In this document: piece by piece, positions 17,515 through 26,195 of the stretch | Layout: each line of letters opens with the position of its first letter | Position numbering within the stretch: position 1 is the first letter of the stretch | Origin: JBBEAM01 sp040882845 | GTDB lineage: Bacteria; Pseudomonadota; Alphaproteobacteria; Kiloniellales; DSM-21159 | Assembly (NCBI GenBank): GCA_040882845.1 | Contig: JBBEAM010000007.1 | Coordinates: forward strand, 124,001-188,000 | Direction of reading: 5' to 3' | Length of the DNA stretch: 64,000 nt | Made by a program: the position numbers and the translations under genes | The notes under the pieces: model-generated | Database searches by the model: none | Told to the model about the DNA's origin: nothing | Seen by the model: the letters and a program-made list of their open reading frames with translations, nothing else

Positions 17515-19040
17515 GACAGAGTTCGACGACGATCCGGATTACGCTGCTGGTTTCAGCCGTTCTGCTGCTGGAACTACTCTGCCAGACCGGGGCGATCAGC
17601 CCGCTGCAGCTGACCGCGCCGTCGCGGATGTTCACGACCTTGATCGGCCTGATGGGCGAGCCGGTATTCTGGGGCCACGCCTTCAAGACGATCCGCAATA
17701 TCTGCATCGCGATCGTCACCGCGACGATCCTGGGCTTCCTGATCGGGCTGCTGCTCTATCGCGTGCCGCGGCTGCGCCGGGCGACCGAGCCGATCATCGC
17801 CAGCTACTACGCGCTGCCGTTCTTCGTGCTCTATCCGCTGGCGATCGTGATCGTCGGCATGAACGACATCTCGATCATCATCATGGGCTTCGCCTATGCG
17901 CTGGTCGCGATGATCACCAATACCCTCAGCGGTCTCGACCGGATCCCGCCGGTGCTTTCGAAGACCGGGCGCAGTTTCCGCATGGGACGGCTGCAGACGG
18001 CGGTGCTGATCCAGCTTCCCGCGGCGGCTCCCTATCTCTTCACCGGCGTCAAGCTGGTGCTGGGCTACGGCATGGCCGGCGTGATCGGCTCCGAATTCAT
18101 TCTCTCCACCTCGGGCATCGGCTATTCCATCGCCTTCGCCTACGAAGGTTTCGAGAGCGAGCGGATGTACGGCCTGCTGCTGTTCGTCATCCTGCTGGTC
18201 ACGCTGCTGCTGACAGGCGTGCATATTTTCGAGAAGCGCTCCCAGTACATTGCCGGCGCTTCCTGGAACGTGGCCACGGCCAGGAAGATCATGTCCGACG
18301 AAAGGCTGACGGTGAGGGTCGCCGAGGTGGCACTGGTGATCGCCTTCATCATGGCTGTGTGGCAGGGGCTGCACTACTTGGTCGGCAGCGAGGCGCTGAC
18401 CTCGCCGCTGCAGACCTGGGACCGGGCCAAGGTGCTCTTCCTGACGGAGGAGTTCTGGACCAACGCGATGGAAACCCTGCGCGCGCTGGGCGTCGCCCTG
18501 GTGATCGCCATCTTCGGCGGTGGCATACTGGGCATGGTCCTGGGGTTCAACCGCCGCGCCGGCGAGATCTTCGCGCCGATGTTCGTCGCACTGCAGTCGA
18601 CGCCGAAGGTGACGCTCTATCCGGTCATGCTGCTGTTCTTCGGCCTCGGCTTCGCCGCCAAGGTCGCCTTCGGCGCGATCCACGGCATCATTCCGATGAC
18701 GCTGATCACCTATAACGCGACCCGCAACATCAATCCGACGCTGGTGCGCACCGCCAAGGGCATGCGGCTCAGCATCTGGCAGACCTTCCTTACCATCTTC
18801 GTGCCGGCGACGATTCCGGAGCTGGTGACGGCGGTCCGGCTCAGCTTCTCGATCACCTTCCTCGGTGTGATGATCGGCGAGATGTTCGCTTCGGTACACG
18901 GTCTCGGCCACCTGATCATGGGCGGCATCGAGCTCAACGATGTGTCGATGATGATTTCGATCACCGTGCTGATTGCGATCTTCGCGATTTCGATCAACGG
19001 CTTCCTGCTAGCGCTCGACAACCGCCTGCATCGCCGGTGA
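17511..19040 (+). CDS. ABC transporter permease, two permease domains fused
   Basis: 509 residues, twice the usual NitT/TauT permease. The first half (about 1-240) has the EAA-type loop in GLDRIPPVLSKTGRSFRMGRLQT...LPAAAPYLFTGVKLVLGYGMAGVIGSEF. The second half (about 270-500) repeats it as NPTLVRTAKGMRLSIWQTFLTIFVPATIPELVTAVRLSFSITFLGVMIGEMF. A polar linker (KRSQYIAGASWNVATARKIMSDERL) joins them. Each half has about six membrane spans, so one chain probably makes the entire channel. It overlaps the ATPase gene by four bases and the EthD-like gene by four. Confidence 0.9.
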   Translation: MRQSSTTIRITLLVSAVLLLELLCQTGAISPLQLTAPSRMFTTLIGLMGEPVFWGHAFKTIRNICIAIVTATILGFLIGLLLYRVPRLRRATEPIIASYYALPFFVLYPLAIVIVGMNDISIIIMGFAYALVAMITNTLSGLDRIPPVLSKTGRSFRMGRLQTAVLIQLPAAAPYLFTGVKLVLGYGMAGVIGSEFILSTSGIGYSIAFAYEGFESERMYGLLLFVILLVTLLLTGVHIFEKRSQYIAGASWNVATARKIMSDERLTVRVAEVALVIAFIMAVWQGLHYLVGSEALTSPLQTWDRAKVLFLTEEFWTNAMETLRALGVALVIAIFGGGILGMVLGFNRRAGEIFAPMFVALQSTPKVTLYPVMLLFFGLGFAAKVAFGAIHGIIPMTLITYNATRNINPTLVRTAKGMRLSIWQTFLTIFVPATIPELVTAVRLSFSITFLGVMIGEMFASVHGLGHLIMGGIELNDVSMMISITVLIAIFAISINGFLLALDNRLHRR

Positions 19041-19726
19041 GACCAGAGCCGACAGCGCAGCCCAAGCTGATCTACTTCGCCGAGCGGCCGCCGCAGCTCG
19101 ACCGCGCCGGCTTCCGCGCACGCTGGCGCGCGCATGCCAAGCTTGGCATGTCGATGCCGCGCTGGCGCAATGTCGCACGCTATGTTCATTGCGACAGCCT
19201 GGAGATGCCAGAGACGTCTTTGCCGTCCGCCTGGTGCGACGGCGTAGCGATGATCTGGTACCGCAGCGAAGAGAATCGCCTGGCTCACGTCACCGATCGC
19301 TCCGCCGCGCCGCGGATGAAACGCGACGAGCAGGAGAGCTTCGCCCGGCCGGTGCGCGAGGTTGCGGTGCTGAGCGAGGAGCATGTCTTCAAGCCCTGCG
19401 AAGGGGCGCGCTACAAGCTGTTTCTACGGGTTTGGCGCAAGCCGGAGCAAAGTCTGGAGGACTTCCGGATGGAGCGCCTGAAGGGGCACGGCCCCCGCCT
19501 GTTGCAGGGGATGGAGGCGGAAGGCCTGTGCCGGGGATACGTCCAGAACCACGCGCGCGCGGAATCGCCCGCGGCCTCCGTGCCGCCGCCGCTCTGCGAC
19601 TGCGTCGAGGAGCTGGCCTGCGACGATGCCGCGGCCTGCGTGGCGCTGCTGCGCCCGCTTCTGGACGAGGATGCGGCCGAGGTCCGGGCGGTCTGGACGG
19701 AGGAGACGCTGCTCTACAGCCTATGA
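19037..19726 (+). CDS. EthD-like tandem ferredoxin-fold protein
   Basis: 229 residues. Two related halves can be seen: LIYFAERPPQLDRAGFRARWRAHAKLG near the start and YKLFLRVWRKPEQSLEDFRMERLKGHGPRL near residue 125. Both look like the EthD/dimeric alpha-beta barrel pattern (hydrophobic strand, then F-x3-W/R-x4-H). EthD proteins accompany P450 or ring-cleavage systems, often as isomerases or of unknown role. The GTG start overlaps the permease stop, so it belongs to the importer operon. The function is unproven. Confidence 0.65.
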   Translation: MRPEPTAQPKLIYFAERPPQLDRAGFRARWRAHAKLGMSMPRWRNVARYVHCDSLEMPETSLPSAWCDGVAMIWYRSEENRLAHVTDRSAAPRMKRDEQESFARPVREVAVLSEEHVFKPCEGARYKLFLRVWRKPEQSLEDFRMERLKGHGPRLLQGMEAEGLCRGYVQNHARAESPAASVPPPLCDCVEELACDDAAACVALLRPLLDEDAAEVRAVWTEETLLYSL

Positions 19727-19737
19727 CCGAGGCAGCA

Positions 19738-20883
19738 CTAGCGATAGTTCTCCAGGTCGTCGCGCACGAAGGCGCGGATTTCCGTCATCCGCCCGCTGCG
19801 CACCTTCTCGGCCCACTGCGGGTCGGCGAGGATCGCCCGGCCGACCGCCGCCAGATCGAAGTCGCCGCGCGCCATGGCCGCGAGCAGCTGGTCGAGATCG
19901 GTCACCTTGGCGTCGATCTGCGCCTTGTCGCGGAAGAACTTCGAATGATGCGGCTGGTCGAGACCGATGCTGCCGACCGCCATCACCGGCTTTCCCGAGA
20001 GTTCGCGGGTCCAGGCCGCGAGGCTGCGTGGATCTCCGTCGAAGGCCGGCTCCCAGAAGCGCCGGGTGCTGACGTCGAAGAGATCGACGCCGGCCGCGGC
20101 CAGGCCGCGCAGCAGGATTGCCAGCTCCTCCGGCGTCTCGGCGATGCGGGCGTTGTAGTCGGTCATCTTCCACTGGGAAAAGCGGAAGACGATGGGAAAC
20201 TCCGGTCCGACCGCGTCGCGCATCGCTGCGACGACCAACCGGGCGAGGCGGGAGCGCCGCTCCATAGCGCCGCCGAAGTCGTCCGCGCGGCTGTTGCTCT
20301 CGGGCCAGAAGAACTGATCCATCAGATAGCCATGGGCGCCGTGCAGGGCAACGCCGTCGCAGCCGATCTCCCGGGCCGTACGGGCGCCGCGGGCGTAGGA
20401 GGCGACGATCTCATCGATATCGTCGGCATCCATCGCCTTGACCACGATTTCGCCGTTCTCGGCGATCTCCCGCGGTCCGTAGCCGGGCACCGTGGGGTCG
20501 GAGGGCATGCTCAGGCGCCGCACCTCGCCGACATGCCAGAGCTGCGGCATGAACTTCGCGCCGCTCGCCTGCACAGCCGCCGTTACCTTCTCCCAGCCCT
20601 TGAGTGGCGCGGCGCCGAAGAAATGCGGGATGTTCTGATAGGCCTTGCCTTCGTGGGCCTGGGCCGAGGGGTGGTCGATGAAGGTGCCTTCGCTGAAGAT
20701 CAGGCCGATGCCGCCTTCGCCGCGCCGCCGGTAATAGTTCACCACCTCTTCGGTCGGTATGCCGTCCGGCGAGCGCTTGCGCGTCATCGGCGCCATCGCC
20801 AGGCGGTTGCGCAGACTCGTGGAGCCAAGGGCAAAGGGCTCGAAAAGAAGATCGGCCGTGGGATGGAGCTGGGGCTGGGACAT
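19738..20883 (-). CDS. NADH:flavin oxidoreductase, Old Yellow Enzyme family
   Basis: 381-residue FMN TIM-barrel. LFEPFALGSTSLRNRLAMAPMTR is the FMN-binding start. HGAHGYLMDQFFWPESNSRADDFGG is the signature with the active-site His/x2/His-type pair. GRAILADPQWAEKVRSG closes the barrel. These enzymes reduce the C=C of alpha,beta-unsaturated carbonyls with NAD(P)H. Start ATG 20883. A longer start at 20925 overlaps the divergent gene's ribosome site. Convergent on the EthD gene and divergent by 43 bp from a beta-hydroxyacid dehydrogenase. A step on an enone formed after P450 and SDR action is plausible. Confidence 0.88.
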   Translation of the reverse strand: MSQPQLHPTADLLFEPFALGSTSLRNRLAMAPMTRKRSPDGIPTEEVVNYYRRRGEGGIGLIFSEGTFIDHPSAQAHEGKAYQNIPHFFGAAPLKGWEKVTAAVQASGAKFMPQLWHVGEVRRLSMPSDPTVPGYGPREIAENGEIVVKAMDADDIDEIVASYARGARTAREIGCDGVALHGAHGYLMDQFFWPESNSRADDFGGAMERRSRLARLVVAAMRDAVGPEFPIVFRFSQWKMTDYNARIAETPEELAILLRGLAAAGVDLFDVSTRRFWEPAFDGDPRSLAAWTRELSGKPVMAVGSIGLDQPHHSKFFRDKAQIDAKVTDLDQLLAAMARGDFDLAAVGRAILADPQWAEKVRSGRMTEIRAFVRDDLENYR

Positions 20884-20926
20884 GGGCGGGCTCGCTTCGC
20901 TCGAAGACTTTTCTAGGGAGGACATG

Positions 20927-21811
20927 ATGAAGATCGGATTCGTAGGGCTAGGATTGATGGGGCTGCCGATGGCCGAGCGGCTGATCGCCGCGGGCCATGA
21001 GCTGCACGTCTTCACCGGCAACAAGGAATCGCTCGCCGCGCTGACCGCCCAGGGCGCCGTGGCGGGCGCGTCCCTGGCCGAGGTCGCCGGCAGGGTCGAG
21101 GTCTTCTGTGCCTGCCGCGTGACTCCGGAACAGTCCCGCGAGGTCTTCCTCGGCGAGATATTGGCGCTGGAAAGCCCGCCGCCGCTCTGCATCGACTTCG
21201 CGACCATCGAGCCCCTGGTCTCCCGGGAGATCGGTGCGCGTCTGGCCGAGGCGGGGGTCGCCTATCTCGACGCCCCGGTCAGCGGCGGTCCGACCGCCGC
21301 CAGAGAGGGCACGCTCAGCGTCATCGTCGGCGGCGAGGCGGAGGCAGTCGCGCGCGCGCAGCCGATCTTCGAGGCCTTCGGCAAGCGCACTTTCCACATG
21401 GGCGGACCGGGCACCGGGGTCACCGCCAAGCTGTGCAACAACATGATCTCGATCACCACCCACGCGCTGGTCGCCGAAGCCATGGTGCTGGGCGTCAAGG
21501 CGGGGATCGACGCTGCGGCGCTCTACGAGGTGATGCGCAACAGCTCGGCCAACAGCCAGACGCTCAACCGGGTGGTGCCGAATCATTTCCTGCCACGCGA
21601 CTTCAAGGCGGCCGCGACCGTGGAGATGATCATGAAGGATCTGCAGGGTGCAATCTCGCTGGCCCGCGCGGAGGGGGTGCGGCTGCTGCTGCCCAACGTC
21701 GCGCTGCAGTGCTTCGTCGATGCCGCCGGACGCGGCCACCTGCAGGACGACATCGCCTCGGTGATCCTGCCGATGGAGGAAATCGCCGGGGTCGAGGTCG
21801 GCTCGTCGTGA
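20927..21811 (+). CDS. NAD(P)-dependent beta-hydroxyacid dehydrogenase, second paralogue
   Basis: 294 residues: IGFVGLGLMGLPMAERL cofactor motif, YLDAPVSGGPTAAREGTLSVIVGG substrate block, KLCNNMI lysine region. AGGGAGG at 20915-20921 lies five bases before ATG 20927; another ATG is immediately upstream at 20924. Same family as 5867-6823 but visibly diverged, so probably a different hydroxyacid or semialdehyde. It is divergent from Old Yellow Enzyme and 180 bp ahead of the P450, with operator B between them. Confidence 0.85.
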   Translation: MKIGFVGLGLMGLPMAERLIAAGHELHVFTGNKESLAALTAQGAVAGASLAEVAGRVEVFCACRVTPEQSREVFLGEILALESPPPLCIDFATIEPLVSREIGARLAEAGVAYLDAPVSGGPTAAREGTLSVIVGGEAEAVARAQPIFEAFGKRTFHMGGPGTGVTAKLCNNMISITTHALVAEAMVLGVKAGIDAAALYEVMRNSSANSQTLNRVVPNHFLPRDFKAAATVEMIMKDLQGAISLARAEGVRLLLPNVALQCFVDAAGRGHLQDDIASVILPMEEIAGVEVGSS

Positions 21812-21874
21812 TCTTGGCGCGCTTTCGCGGAGCTTCATACGGGGCCTCGCCGGCCTGCGGAGCGGCAGGAGACA

Positions 21875-21900
21875 TTGACACTGTGATGGATTACTTCACA
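21875..21900 (+). promoter_or_regulatory. Shared promoter-operator, copy B
   Basis: TTGACA 21875-21880, one base, then a perfect five-base dyad TGTGA-N9-TCACA at 21882-21900. It lies about 90 bases before the P450 start, on the same strand. The -10 at 16-bp spacing (CACATT) is weak, so activation or another -10 is possible. Confidence 0.65.
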
Positions 21901-21991
21901 TTCATGATATACCTGAATAGCATGACTGGGCAAAAACGCGAAGGCAAAGCGGCGGAATCCTGCCCTTTGCCGGAGGAGACGGGAGTACGCC

Positions 21992-23218
21992 ATGCCTAAA
22001 GACGAGGGATGTCCCTTTTCGAAAACCGGGACGCCAGCGCGCTTTCCCTTCAGCCGCGACAAGCAGTTCGAGTTGCCGGAGGAGTACGCCATCGCGCGTA
22101 AGCAGTGCCCTGTCGCGCCGGTCGAGCTGTGGAACGGACAGCAGGCCTGGCTGCTGACCCGCTACAAGGAGTACTGCGAGGTTCTGCTCGACGACCGCTT
22201 CAGCGGTGAGTTCGCGCGCGAAGACTTTCCCACGGTGACCGAAGCCCGCAAGGCGATCGACAAGCTCGAGCGTGCCTTCGTCGGCATGGACAATCCACGC
22301 CACGACCACTTTCGCCGGATGTTCACCAAGGAGTTCACCACCAAGCGGATGATGGCGCTGAAGCCCAAGGTCGAGGCGCTGACCGACCAGCTGTTCGACG
22401 CGATGGAGGAGCAGGGGCCGCCGGCCGATCTGGTGGCGGCGCTCGGTATCGAACTGCCGGCGCTGGTGATGTGCGATCTCTTCGGCTCGCCCTACGAGGA
22501 TCACACCTACATCGCCAAGTGCGCCGCCGGACGCCACGGCCTGGGCCAGTCGGCGGAGCAGGCTGCGCAGAGCGCCAACGATCTGGTCGCCTACTGCCGC
22601 GACCTGATCGCGAAGAAGGAGAAGAACCCGGCCGACGACATGCTGAGCCGGGTGATCCAGGATCAGGTGGAGCCAGGGCATCTGACCCGCGAGGAACTCG
22701 CCGATATCTGCTCGATGATCCTGCGCGCCGGCCACGACACCACCACCAACATGATCGGGCTGGGCACGCTGCTGCTGCTCGAGCATCCCGAGGAGTTGGA
22801 GAAGCTGAAGGCCGATCCCGCCCTGGTACACTCGGCGGTGGAGGAGCTGCTGCGCTTCCTGACCCCGGTGCAGTTCGCGCCGCGCCGCGTGGCGCTGGAG
22901 ACTGTCGAGGTCGCGGGATCGAAAATCGAACCGGGCGACGGGGTCTTCGCGGTCTCCGCCTCGGCCAACCGCGATCCCGAGGAGTTTCCCGATCCCGACC
23001 GCTTCGACATCACCCGCGACGCCAGCCATCACGTGACCTTCGGCTATGGCATCCACCGCTGCCTCGGGCAGCAGCTGGCGCGGATCGAGCTGCACGTGGT
23101 CTTCGACAGGCTGTTCAAGCGCTTCCCCAATCTGCGCCTGGCCGTGCCCTTCGAGGAGGTGCCCTTCAAGTACGATTCCCAGATCTACGGGCTCTACCGG
23201 CTGCCGGTCGCCTGGTGA
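21992..23218 (+). CDS. Cytochrome P450
   Basis: Soluble bacterial class I P450, 408 residues. The I-helix oxygen-binding motif is AGHDTTTNMI, the K-helix ExxR is EELLRF, and the heme loop is FGYGIHRCLGQQLARIEL with the thiolate Cys. It has no membrane anchor. It needs reduced ferredoxin, and a 3Fe-4S ferredoxin and FAD reductase are encoded at 26961-28357. GGAGGAGACGGGAG sits ahead of the ATG. A shared operator lies upstream. Reaction: hydroxylation or demethylation of a hydrophobic small molecule, substrate unknown. The 3' end overlaps the convergent AbrB gene by 25 bp. Confidence 0.95.
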   Translation: MPKDEGCPFSKTGTPARFPFSRDKQFELPEEYAIARKQCPVAPVELWNGQQAWLLTRYKEYCEVLLDDRFSGEFAREDFPTVTEARKAIDKLERAFVGMDNPRHDHFRRMFTKEFTTKRMMALKPKVEALTDQLFDAMEEQGPPADLVAALGIELPALVMCDLFGSPYEDHTYIAKCAAGRHGLGQSAEQAAQSANDLVAYCRDLIAKKEKNPADDMLSRVIQDQVEPGHLTREELADICSMILRAGHDTTTNMIGLGTLLLLEHPEELEKLKADPALVHSAVEELLRFLTPVQFAPRRVALETVEVAGSKIEPGDGVFAVSASANRDPEEFPDPDRFDITRDASHHVTFGYGIHRCLGQQLARIELHVVFDRLFKRFPNLRLAVPFEEVPFKYDSQIYGLYRLPVAW

Positions 23219-24231
23219 GACGGGGCGGCGAAGTAGCGCAGCGCGATGGGAAAGCAGAAGGTCAGCACGAGCAGCCGCAGCGTATGGTGGATGCCGACGA
23301 AACCCGGGTCCACGTCGAACACCGCCGATAGCAGGATCATCGCTTCGGCGCCGCCTGGCGCGTAAGCCAGCGCCAGGGCCGCCGCCGAGGTGTCCAGCAT
23401 GCCCGACAGCACGAAGGCGCTGGCCAGGGTCAGGACCGTGGCCAGGGCCGCGCTGGCGAGGGAGGGCGTCAGGGCGGCGAGGAAGGCCTGGCGGCTGCAG
23501 CGCGCCAGACCGAGGCCGATGTAAACTCCGACCACGACCTGCAGCCCCGCCAGGGCGAACTCCGGAACCTCGAAACTGATGACTTCGAAGCCGGTCAGCG
23601 CCCCGATCGCGGCGGCGGAGAAGAAAATCTCGCCGCCGGCCAGCTTTAGCCGTAGCGCGAGACCGGTGGAAGCCAGGGCGAGCGCCGCGGCGATGGCAAG
23701 ATCCGGCGTCAACGCCACGGCCTGATCGGGCGGGGCGCTGTGGAAGCTGCCGATCGCCAGAGGCATCGCGGCCATCAGGATCAAGACCCGCACCAGCTGC
23801 ACGACGGTGACCCGGTCCATGTCGGCGTTGAGAGCCTTGGCGCTGGCGAAAGCGAGCAGCACGTTGCCCGGCCAGGCGCAGGAAATGGCGGTGGCGCCGC
23901 TGGCGCCCCAAAGCTTGCGGTGCAGGGCATAGGTGAGCCCGCCCATCAACGCCATGACACCGAACATCGCGAGCAGGCTCCACGGCAGGTTGCCTGCTGC
24001 GCCGAGCATCTCCCGGTCGATGGCGCTTCCCACGGTCATGCCGACGAAACCCATCGCCAGGCTGCGAAGCTGCGGGGGAACCGCGATCGGCACTTTAAAG
24101 AAGCTGGCGATATAGGCTGCCGCCAGTGAGCCGATGATCCAACCGCCGGGCAGGCCCAGGGAATCGACCAGGAACCCGCCGGCACCGCCAACGATCAAGG
24201 TGAGGCCGAGAGAAACGGCGAAGTTACGCAA
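23194..24231 (-). CDS. AbrB-family membrane protein (putative permease)
   Basis: About 345 residues with ten or so membrane spans. Two copies of the AbrB duplication pattern are visible: GLPGGWIIGSLAAAYIASFFKVPIAVPPQLRSLAMGFVGMTVGS in the N-terminal half and ALAYAPGGAEAMILLSAVFDVDPGFVGIHHTLRLL at the C-terminus. The family was once tied to ammonia resistance; no solid transport role is known. The frame stays open to 24324, but that would put operator C inside the gene, so I chose TTG 24231 with GGAA upstream. The start is uncertain. A role in uptake or release of pathway compounds is inference. Confidence 0.75.
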   Translation of the reverse strand: MRNFAVSLGLTLIVGGAGGFLVDSLGLPGGWIIGSLAAAYIASFFKVPIAVPPQLRSLAMGFVGMTVGSAIDREMLGAAGNLPWSLLAMFGVMALMGGLTYALHRKLWGASGATAISCAWPGNVLLAFASAKALNADMDRVTVVQLVRVLILMAAMPLAIGSFHSAPPDQAVALTPDLAIAAALALASTGLALRLKLAGGEIFFSAAAIGALTGFEVISFEVPEFALAGLQVVVGVYIGLGLARCSRQAFLAALTPSLASAALATVLTLASAFVLSGMLDTSAAALALAYAPGGAEAMILLSAVFDVDPGFVGIHHTLRLLVLTFCFPIALRYFAAPSHQATGSR

Positions 24232-24280
24232 AAGCGGATTTCCAGCACGGACGCCCCCAGCTTCGGAGTCCGCCAAGCAA

Positions 24281-24306
24281 TTGACAATATGATGTCTAAG
24301 ATCATA
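24281..24306 (+). promoter_or_regulatory. Shared promoter-operator, copy C
   Basis: TTGACA 24281-24286, one base, TATGA-N9-TCATA at 24288-24306, a perfect dyad (six bases each side if TATGAT/ATCATA is counted). CATAAT at 24303-24308 is a good -10 at 16-bp spacing. It is 60 bases before the bicupin gene and about 57 before the divergent AbrB gene. Confidence 0.7.
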
Positions 24307-24366
24307 ATGGCGATAGATCGGCAAAGCAAATCCGTGCAGCGACGCGGGCGGGAGGAGAGGTCAAAG

Positions 24367-25236
24367 ATGAGCATTCAAGGCGCAAGCGGAGTTCGGGAAG
24401 CCGACCTGCCGTGGGTCGATATCGGTGTACGGCCTGGCTACAACCAGCGCTATCAGGGCTTCTTCGACAAGGAGCGCCGGATCGGCGCGCGGCTCGGCAG
24501 CCTCTATGCCGAGCCCTATTACCACTCGCCGCGCCACCGCCACACCTTTCAGCAGGTGCGCTACGTCCTCGCCGGCAAGATGAAGTACGGCAGCGAGGTC
24601 TACGAGCCGGGCGACTGCCTCTATATCCCGGAAGGCGCCTACTACGGGCCGATCAAGCCGGTCGAGACCGACGAGAAGCTGCACTTCGCCGATATTCAGT
24701 TCGAGGGGCTCTCGGGCATCCCCTATCCCGAACCCGACGAAGTGGTCGATGCGCAGCGCCGGATGGCTACGGAAGGGCAGTTCGAGGAAGGGGTCTACAC
24801 CTTCCCCAACGGCCGTAAGCGCGATGCCTACGAGGCGATTCTCGAGGTCATCACCGGCCGGAAGATCGAGTACCCCAAGCCGCGGATGAACAGCTACACC
24901 GTGCTGCGCACCCCTGGCTTTCCCTGGAACGATCATCCCACGCTCGACGGCGTCGCCTTCAAGGACCTGGCCTACTTCTTCGAGACCGGACCCAACCTGA
25001 AGATGGCCAAAGTGGAGAAGGGCAGCGCATTGCCCGCCGCGACGCCGGTCGGCCATCGCGCGGTCTTCCTGATCGATGGCGATCTGAGCTTCGAGGGCGC
25101 CGACTTCGACTCGCTGTCCTACTTCGTCTTGCCCAGCGGCGAGACGCACGCGCCGCTGGAGGCCAAGACCGACGCGACGATCCTGATGGTCGCCTGGAGC
25201 ACCTTGGGCGAGCGGATTCCCTTCGATCTCTTCTAG
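24367..25236 (+). CDS. Bicupin protein of unknown reaction
   Basis: 289 residues. The N-terminal cupin holds YHSPRHRHTFQQVRYVLAGKMKYG and YEPGDCLYIPEGAYYGP, with metal-type histidines in the HRH segment. The C-terminal cupin reads PVGHRAVFLIDGDLSFEGADFDSLSYFVLPSGETHAPLEA, with sparser metal ligands. Dioxygenases, isomerases and binding proteins all use this fold. GGGAGGAGAGG precedes ATG 24367. Its promoter carries operator C, and the FAH hydrolase starts 16 bp downstream, so the two form an operon. A ring-cleaving or enol-isomerising step before the hydrolase is possible but not supported by a specific motif. Confidence 0.65.
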   Translation: MSIQGASGVREADLPWVDIGVRPGYNQRYQGFFDKERRIGARLGSLYAEPYYHSPRHRHTFQQVRYVLAGKMKYGSEVYEPGDCLYIPEGAYYGPIKPVETDEKLHFADIQFEGLSGIPYPEPDEVVDAQRRMATEGQFEEGVYTFPNGRKRDAYEAILEVITGRKIEYPKPRMNSYTVLRTPGFPWNDHPTLDGVAFKDLAYFFETGPNLKMAKVEKGSALPAATPVGHRAVFLIDGDLSFEGADFDSLSYFVLPSGETHAPLEAKTDATILMVAWSTLGERIPFDLF

Positions 25237-25251
25237 CCTGGCGGAGGCGGC

Positions 25252-26184
25252 ATGCGCTTAGCGACACTGCGGCCGTCCGCCGGCGGGAGCGAGCGGCTCG
25301 CCTTCGCCGATGACGAGAACAGCTGCTATCCGGTGACAGAGGTCGCCGAGGCGCTGGGCGCCGAGGTCGACGCCGGCCTGCTCGATCCGCGGGAGAATGC
25401 CTGGCTGACGCCCGAGGGGCTTGGCCTGCTGGCGCAGCTCGATGCCGGGCACACCGACTTGGACCTTTCTCCCGCCGACCTGGGCGCCTGGCGGCTGGGG
25501 CCGCCGGTGCCGTGTCCCGGCAAGATCGTCGCGGTCGGCCGCAACTACATGGACCATGTCCGCGAGGGCCAGGAAATCTGGAAAAAGCGCGGCAAGACCG
25601 TTGAGATTCCGAAGTTTCCCAGTGCCTTCGCCAAGTTTCCCTCCAGCCTGACCGGCCCGCGAGACGAGATTCCGCTGCCCGAAGGGCTCGATGACGTCGA
25701 CTACGAGATCGAGCTGGCGGTGGTGATCGGAAGTCCCGCCCTGAATGTCGCCAAGGAGGATGCGCTCGGCCATGTCGCCGGCTATGCGATCTGCAACGAC
25801 GTGGCGGCCCGAGGCATCCAGCGCCGCGAGATGGAAGCCCAGATCGGCATCACCCTGGCCAAGAATTTCCCTGGCTTTGCGCCCCTGGGACCCTGGCTGA
25901 CCACCGCCGACGTCGTCGACGATCCCCAGAACCTGCGGGTCACACTGGAGGTCGACGGCGAGGTCCGTCAGGACGCCAATACCTCCGACATGATGTTTTC
26001 GGTCGCCGAGCTGATCGCCTACTGGTCGCCGATGGGGCTGGAACCGGGCGACATCCTGATCACCGGAACCCCCTCCGGTGTGGCGCTGGCCCGCGAGGAA
26101 CCGGACAAGTACTACCTGCGCTCTGGACAGCTCGTGACGGCGCGGATCGAGGGTCTGGGGGAACTGCGCAACCCGGTGCGCTAA
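25252..26184 (+). CDS. Fumarylacetoacetate hydrolase family protein
   Basis: 310 residues. The C-terminal FAH fold has AVGRNYMDHVREGQE, YEIELAVVIG, GYAICNDVAARGIQRREME, the PLGPWLTTAD block and ITGTPSGVALAREEP. Acidic metal ligands (Glu in YEIELAV, Asp in NDV) are intact. Members hydrolyse or decarboxylate beta-diketo and 2-oxo-enol acids from ring cleavage. It sits 16 bp after the bicupin gene and converges on the IclR regulator. In this cluster it probably makes the C-C cleavage step. Substrate unknown. Confidence 0.88.
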   Translation: MRLATLRPSAGGSERLAFADDENSCYPVTEVAEALGAEVDAGLLDPRENAWLTPEGLGLLAQLDAGHTDLDLSPADLGAWRLGPPVPCPGKIVAVGRNYMDHVREGQEIWKKRGKTVEIPKFPSAFAKFPSSLTGPRDEIPLPEGLDDVDYEIELAVVIGSPALNVAKEDALGHVAGYAICNDVAARGIQRREMEAQIGITLAKNFPGFAPLGPWLTTADVVDDPQNLRVTLEVDGEVRQDANTSDMMFSVAELIAYWSPMGLEPGDILITGTPSGVALAREEPDKYYLRSGQLVTARIEGLGELRNPVR

Positions 26185-26195
26185 CTCCTGGGCGG

